A DNA stretch of 27,405 nucleotides from CAINEC01 sp046303115 (GTDB lineage: Bacteria > Bacteroidota > Bacteroidia > AKYH767-A > OLB10): NCBI GenBank assembly GCA_046303115.1, contig JBKCGZ010000140.1:1-27405 (forward strand), written 5' to 3'. Positions 23,296-27,405 of the stretch are shown here, piece by piece (position 1 is the first letter of the stretch; each line of letters starts with the position of its first letter). A program made the position numbers and the translations under genes. The notes under the pieces are model-generated. The model searched no databases. It saw only the letters and a program-made list of their open reading frames with translations, and was not told the DNA's origin.

Positions 23296-23497
23296 TATTA
23301 AATGGGTAAAAATTTACTCAACTAATCAAATACAGCAACCTGAAATCATTAAATCGATTTTAGAAGATGCTGAAATCCCTTGCACTACCATAGACAAGAA
23401 AGATTCAAGTTACATATTTGGAGAAATTGAGATTTATGTACCGGAAGGAAATGTTGAAGCGGCCATTAACATTTTAAAAGAGCATGAAATTGCATGA
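23288..23497 (+). CDS. DUF2007 family small protein
   Basis: This protein of about 69 residues matches the DUF2007 pattern: WVKIYSTNQIQQPEIIKSILEDAEIPC and, at the end, IYVPEGNVEAAINIL. The family is described as a putative signal-transducing, PII-like or ACT-like small fold, and its function is unclear. A TTG at 23273 extends the frame, but the ATG at 23288 fits family starts and overlaps the end of the LUD gene as translationally coupled genes do. It overlaps the cdsA start by 4 nt (ATGA). Confidence 0.83.
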   Translation: MDNIKWVKIYSTNQIQQPEIIKSILEDAEIPCTTIDKKDSSYIFGEIEIYVPEGNVEAAINILKEHEIA

Positions 23498-24303
23498 GTA
23501 ATTTTTGGCAGCGAACGTTGTTCGGCATAGTGTTCATCTCCATCTTAATTGGCGCCATCTTGTACGACGCTATCACCTTTAGAGTATTATTCTTATTAGT
23601 AGCGGTTAGTGCATTAGATGAGTTTTATAAAATTGTAAAATCGGATATCAATCAACCGAATCAAGTGGCAGGTCGCATCGTTGGAATCATAACATATATC
23701 CTCTTATCTGCGATTGCATTTGGAACACTGCCTTACAAATACATCACGTTAATTGCTGTAGCTTTTTTAATAATTCCAATTTTAGAATTATACCGGAACA
23801 AACAACAACCTGTCATCAATATTGCATTAACGTTTTACGGGATATTTTATACGGTACTTCCTTTTGCTTTATTGAACTTTATTTCTACTTCTGAATTACA
23901 TTACAATCCAGAAATAATTTTAGGCTACTTTATTTTACAATGGAGCAGCGATACGTTTGCTTACCTTGTTGGAATGACCATGGGTAAACGCAGATTGTTT
24001 GAGCGAATTTCTCCTAAGAAATCATGGGAAGGGTTTATTGGCGGTGGACTCTTAACCATAGTTGCTGGATACATTACTTCCATTTATTTCCATAGCTTAT
24101 CATCAAGTGAATGGATGATCATCGCATTCATCATTGTTATCACGGGTACGCTTGGCGATTTAGTAGAGAGTCTATTAAAAAGAACCTATCAAATAAAAGA
24201 TTCAGGAAATATTATTCCTGGCCACGGTGGAATTTTAGATCGCTTTGATAGCTTGCTATTTGCGATTCCTTTCATCTGGCTTTATTTAAATTTCTTTCAT
24301 TGA
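23494..24303 (+). CDS. cdsA: Phosphatidate cytidylyltransferase
   Basis: This 269-residue membrane protein is CdsA, which makes CDP-diacylglycerol from phosphatidic acid and CTP, the branch point to phosphatidylethanolamine and other phospholipids. About seven hydrophobic segments are seen. The family signature is present near the C-terminus: SPKKSWEGFIGG (about 169-180), then GDLVESLLKR and KDSGNIIPGHGGILDRFDS. Its ATG overlaps the stop of the DUF2007 gene (ATGA), indicating coupling. The patatin gene follows 36 nt later. Confidence 0.95.
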   Translation: MSNFWQRTLFGIVFISILIGAILYDAITFRVLFLLVAVSALDEFYKIVKSDINQPNQVAGRIVGIITYILLSAIAFGTLPYKYITLIAVAFLIIPILELYRNKQQPVINIALTFYGIFYTVLPFALLNFISTSELHYNPEIILGYFILQWSSDTFAYLVGMTMGKRRLFERISPKKSWEGFIGGGLLTIVAGYITSIYFHSLSSSEWMIIAFIIVITGTLGDLVESLLKRTYQIKDSGNIIPGHGGILDRFDSLLFAIPFIWLYLNFFH

Positions 24304-24339
24304 TTTTTTAATTAGCTTCGATAGCCTATTTTTATATCG

Positions 24340-26583
24340 ATGTTACAAAAGAATACATTTTCATTATTCCTGAGACGGTTTGTTTATTCATTCCCGATTC
24401 AGTTAATGGTGATGTACATCAAAAAGAACAAATCGTTTCTTTTCTTTTGGCTTTTACTCTTCGGAATTATCACAGAAAATGTTGGAACTAAATACGGATT
24501 ACAATTTTTATTTTTAAATCCCGAGTACTTAGGCACTGTTGGATTCACCTCCTTCTTTATTGTCGGAATAATGACGGGAATGTTCATCGTTGCATTCAAC
24601 ATCGCAGGATTTTTATTGAATAGTTTTCGATTTCCTTTTCTAGCCACCATATCACGCACTTTCCTAAAATTCTTTCTGAACAACTTTATTATTCCTACTT
24701 ATTTCATCTTATTATACTGCATCCGTATTTATCAATTTCAATTAGACAGTCAGTTAAAAACATTAAGTGAAATTGCAGTTGACATTATTGGATTGCTATC
24801 AGGAATCGCAGTAATGTTATTTTTATCACTTCGTTATTTCCATTCTACCAATCAGGATATTTTTAAATTGTTTGGAGTTAAACATGCAGACAAAGATGAT
24901 CTATTGCCAATGCGCGATTATTCAAAGCTTGATAAATGGAGGAAAGACGCCTGGAGAGTAGAAACCTATTTAACCACTTTTTATAAGGTAAAACTTGTTC
25001 GTGAAACAGGACATTACCAACCTTATATGCTTCAAAGAGTATTCAAGCAAAACCATTTGAACGCAGCTGTATTTGAAGTGGTATTAATAATTCTTTTTTT
25101 ATCACTCGGATTTTTTGGTGAAAGTCCCTATTTAAAAATTCCAGCTGGAGCATCCGTAGTTTTGTTCTTCACCATCTTACTAATGTTAGCAGGAGTAATC
25201 CGTTTTTGGTTAAAGGCTTGGGGCACTTTTGCTATGATTGGATTATTGCTTCTCATCAACTTTTTATCCCAGTTTGATTATTTCTCCCCTAGAACTTTTG
25301 CTTACGGAATTGATAACTCAAAACCAGAAAGCATTATTTATTCAAATGAAAATCTGACTAACAATAATAACAATCAACATTTAAAAAAATCACTTGACAA
25401 TACACAAGCAATTCTTTTAAATTGGAAAAACTACTGGGCTTCGAAAGGAGTTGCAAAACCAAAGCTTATCATTCTTGAAGCAAGTGGAGGTGGTTTACGT
25501 TCGATGTTATTTACCTTTAAAAGTCTGCAGGTGATTGATAGTAGCTTAAACGGTGATTTGATGAAACAAACAGCCATTATCTTCGGATCATCAGGAGGAA
25601 TGTTGAGTGAAAGTTATTATCGAGAATTATATTGGAAGCAGAAAGAACAATTAATGCAGGACAACTTCTCTGGTAGCGAAAAGTTTATTCAAACATTAGG
25701 TAACGACATGCTAAACTCCATCATCTTTAATGGTGTTGTTGCCGATTTGTTTTTGAATCCTACTCAAATAAAAATTGACAATCATTCTTATCCTAAAGAT
25801 CGTGCATACGCCTGGGAAAAGTCATTTAATGAAAATACACAACACTTATTTGAACATCCAATAAGTGATTACATAGCCCCTGAGTCGAAAGCAGAAATTC
25901 CGATGCTCGTTATTTCACCTACAATTTTAAATTCAGGCGGCGCATTGCATATCTCTCCTCAACCAGTCACCTATCTCTTAAACTCTTCCGACCCAACACT
26001 TCAACAACTTCCTAACGGTATTGAATTTACGCAATATTTCAAAGGTCAAAATTCATTAAACCTAAGAATGAGTTCTGCCTTACGCATGAACGCAGCATTC
26101 CCTTATATCACACCAGCAACTACATTACCTTGCACACCTTCGCTGGAAGTATTAGATGCTGGGCTTCATGATAACTATGGAACTCAAAATGCCGTACAGT
26201 TTATTTATGCTTTCAAAGACTGGATTAATGATAATACAAGTGGAGTTGTATTATTGCAAATAAGAGATACACCGAAAAAAATAAAAACGGAAAACAACTC
26301 AGCAGCTACTTTCTTTGAAAAAACTACCGGCCCAATTAAAAACTTAAGCGATAATTTTTTAGTGGTGCAGGATTATATTTCTGATAAACTCATCAGCAAT
26401 ATCAACATGACAAAGGATATAAAGTTCGATTACGTACTTGTTCAAATGCCAGAGACGAAAGAACGTGTTTCGCTCAATTGGCATCTAACGGAAAAAGAAA
26501 AAAACTTATTGATTACTGGTATTTACTCCAACAATAACAAAGTAGAAATCGCCAAACTGAAATCGCTAATAAAGGCTAATTAA
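24340..26583 (+). CDS. Membrane-anchored patatin-like phospholipase
   Basis: This 747-residue protein has two parts. Residues about 30-300 contain six or so hydrophobic segments (near 33-47, 67-95, 113-130, 145-165, 243-260 and 270-310). The C-terminal half is a patatin-like serine hydrolase: the oxyanion motif EASGGGLRS (about 380-388), the nucleophile in FGSSGGML (GxSxG, about S418) and the Asp of the dyad in EVLDAGLHDNYG (about D606). The domain should lie on one side of the inner membrane and act on lipid esters. The membrane part is longer than in most patatins, and I do not recognise it. The gene follows cdsA, which suggests a role in phospholipid turnover, though this is inference. A -7-like TATTTTTA lies 5 nt before the ATG. 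Its stop overlaps the convergent E1 gene by 4 nt. Confidence 0.8.
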   Translation: MLQKNTFSLFLRRFVYSFPIQLMVMYIKKNKSFLFFWLLLFGIITENVGTKYGLQFLFLNPEYLGTVGFTSFFIVGIMTGMFIVAFNIAGFLLNSFRFPFLATISRTFLKFFLNNFIIPTYFILLYCIRIYQFQLDSQLKTLSEIAVDIIGLLSGIAVMLFLSLRYFHSTNQDIFKLFGVKHADKDDLLPMRDYSKLDKWRKDAWRVETYLTTFYKVKLVRETGHYQPYMLQRVFKQNHLNAAVFEVVLIILFLSLGFFGESPYLKIPAGASVVLFFTILLMLAGVIRFWLKAWGTFAMIGLLLLINFLSQFDYFSPRTFAYGIDNSKPESIIYSNENLTNNNNNQHLKKSLDNTQAILLNWKNYWASKGVAKPKLIILEASGGGLRSMLFTFKSLQVIDSSLNGDLMKQTAIIFGSSGGMLSESYYRELYWKQKEQLMQDNFSGSEKFIQTLGNDMLNSIIFNGVVADLFLNPTQIKIDNHSYPKDRAYAWEKSFNENTQHLFEHPISDYIAPESKAEIPMLVISPTILNSGGALHISPQPVTYLLNSSDPTLQQLPNGIEFTQYFKGQNSLNLRMSSALRMNAAFPYITPATTLPCTPSLEVLDAGLHDNYGTQNAVQFIYAFKDWINDNTSGVVLLQIRDTPKKIKTENNSAATFFEKTTGPIKNLSDNFLVVQDYISDKLISNINMTKDIKFDYVLVQMPETKERVSLNWHLTEKEKNLLITGIYSNNNKVEIAKLKSLIKAN

Positions 26584-27405
26584 TAAGCGTTCAGCTCTAT
26601 AAGCAACTGAATAAATCTTTCTTTAGGTAAGAAATTTTTCTCTAAAGCTGCCGACATCGGAACTGGAGTATCTAATGCACCAATACGCACAGGAGGCGCA
26701 TCTAAATAAGGGAAACACTTTTCGGCTATACGTGCCGTTATCTCACCTCCTATTCCACCTGTCTGAGTATCTTCATGCATCACAATCACCTTCCCTGTTT
26801 TCTTTACTGAATTTAAAACAGCTTCTTCATCCCAAGGTAATAACGTACGCAAGTCAATTATTTCAGCATCAATTTCAGGATGTAGTTGTAATGCTTCAAT
26901 AGCCCAATGAACTCCTAATCCGTAAGTGATAATTGATAAATCATTTCCTTCTCTTACTGTTTTTGCTTTACCAATTTCGATAGTGTAATAATCATCATAC
27001 ACATCTTCATTAATACTTCTATAAAGTGCTTTATGCTCAAAATACATAACAGGATTCGGATCTTCAATTGAAGCAGCCAACAATCCTTTAGCATCCGAAG
27101 GAAAAGCAGGATAAACTATTTTCAAACCAGGCACATGGAAAAACCAAGCTTCTGTTGATTGCGAGTGAAACGGACCTGCTGCTACACTAGCCCCAGTTGG
27201 CATACGCACAACAACATCTGCATTTTGTCCCCAACGGTAATGCGTCTTTGCAAGGTTATTTACAATCTGATTAAATCCACAAGTAACGAAATCAGCAAAT
27301 TGCATTTCTACAATCGATTTATATCCGTTGATGGAAAGTCCTAAACCAGTCCCCACAATTGCCGACTCACACAAAGGCGTATTACGAACTCGTCCTTTAC
27401 CAAAC
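26580..27405 (-). CDS. 2-oxoacid dehydrogenase E1 component, beta part (5' end outside window)
   Basis: The frame is open to the right edge (FGKGRVRNTPLCESAIVGTG...), so the first part of the gene is missing; a TTG at 27374 is an internal leucine codon, not the start. Visible features of the E1 beta pyrimidine-binding and C-terminal domains are TPLCESAIVGTGLGLSINGY, the ADFV and FNQIVNNLAK stretch, PTGASVAAGPFHSQSTEAWF, GLKIVYPAFPSDAKGLL and a C-terminal part with ALDTPVPMSAALE. It uses thiamine diphosphate with an alpha partner. Branched-chain 2-oxoacid, acetoin-type or pyruvate specificity cannot be resolved. In this phylum alpha and beta parts are often fused in one chain; the missing 5' end would tell. 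Confidence 0.92.
   Translation of the reverse strand, partial: FGKGRVRNTPLCESAIVGTGLGLSINGYKSIVEMQFADFVTCGFNQIVNNLAKTHYRWGQNADVVVRMPTGASVAAGPFHSQSTEAWFFHVPGLKIVYPAFPSDAKGLLAASIEDPNPVMYFEHKALYRSINEDVYDDYYTIEIGKAKTVREGNDLSIITYGLGVHWAIEALQLHPEIDAEIIDLRTLLPWDEEAVLNSVKKTGKVIVMHEDTQTGGIGGEITARIAEKCFPYLDAPPVRIGALDTPVPMSAALEKNFLPKERFIQLLIELNAY

Noticed and set aside
1..27405. tRNA or rRNA genes
   Set aside because: No cloverleaf-like segments with the conserved GTTCRA loop and no rRNA motifs were noticed in the intergenic regions.

Overview
The window looks like chromosomal DNA from a member of the Bacteroidota, probably Flavobacteriales or a close relative. The DNA is AT-rich. Many genes are preceded by the Bacteroidota -7 promoter box TAnnTTTG, and clear Shine-Dalgarno sites are lacking. 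There is a remnant of a type IX secretion C-terminal sorting domain and a lipoprotein with an acidic surface-export-like signal. Gene neighbourhoods such as birA/rsfS-ftsH-LUD-DUF2007-cdsA and nudix/pyrE-SRPBCC are ones I recall from this phylum. Genus and species cannot be given from sequence alone.

Layout. Positions 1-1,400 (minus strand): the first codons of a secreted protein, a DUF58 protein of the MoxR/Bat type, and thioredoxin with its terminator. 1,459-5,049 (minus): the replicative polymerase dnaE. 5,070-5,594: a gene-free AT-rich region with five perfect copies of a 9-nt core about 68 nt apart, ending in a minus-strand terminator; this is the most unusual part of the window. 5,595-8,617 (plus): a secreted M14 carboxypeptidase, then rpsP and rimM. 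8,620-11,317 (minus): guaA followed by a periplasmic-binding-fold protein. 11,324-11,598: a short-repeat tract. 11,636-13,618 (minus): a DEAD-box RNA helicase with an RGG tail. 13,619-15,690 is accessory-like: a solitary HigA-type antitoxin or repressor, a putative surface lipoprotein, a frameshifted T9SS cargo remnant and palindromic repeats. 15,694-17,649 (plus): thiolase and a cytoplasmic NlpC/P60 peptidase. 17,650-20,098: a Nudix hydrolase divergent from pyrE-SRPBCC, which converges on birA. 20,147-26,583 (plus): rsfS, ftsH, a LUD protein, DUF2007, cdsA and a membrane patatin-like lipase. 26,580-27,405 (minus): the C-terminal part of a 2-oxoacid dehydrogenase E1 beta subunit, cut by the window edge.

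Most of the window is core metabolism: replication (dnaE), translation (rpsP, rimM, rsfS, helicase), nucleotide synthesis (guaA, pyrE), acyl-CoA, lipid and biotin metabolism (thiolase, cdsA, patatin, birA, E1) and envelope quality control (ftsH). Promoter reading changes several gene starts. For trxA, dnaE, guaA and birA the longest open frame begins at a TTG that is the last three bases of the -7 box, so the downstream ATG is used here. For guaA, pyrE and the helicase the box lies only 3-7 nt from the ATG, which predicts leaderless or nearly leaderless mRNAs.

The best candidate for something undescribed is the 5,170-5,560 repeat unit, a possible stand-alone repeated non-coding RNA. Its function is unknown.
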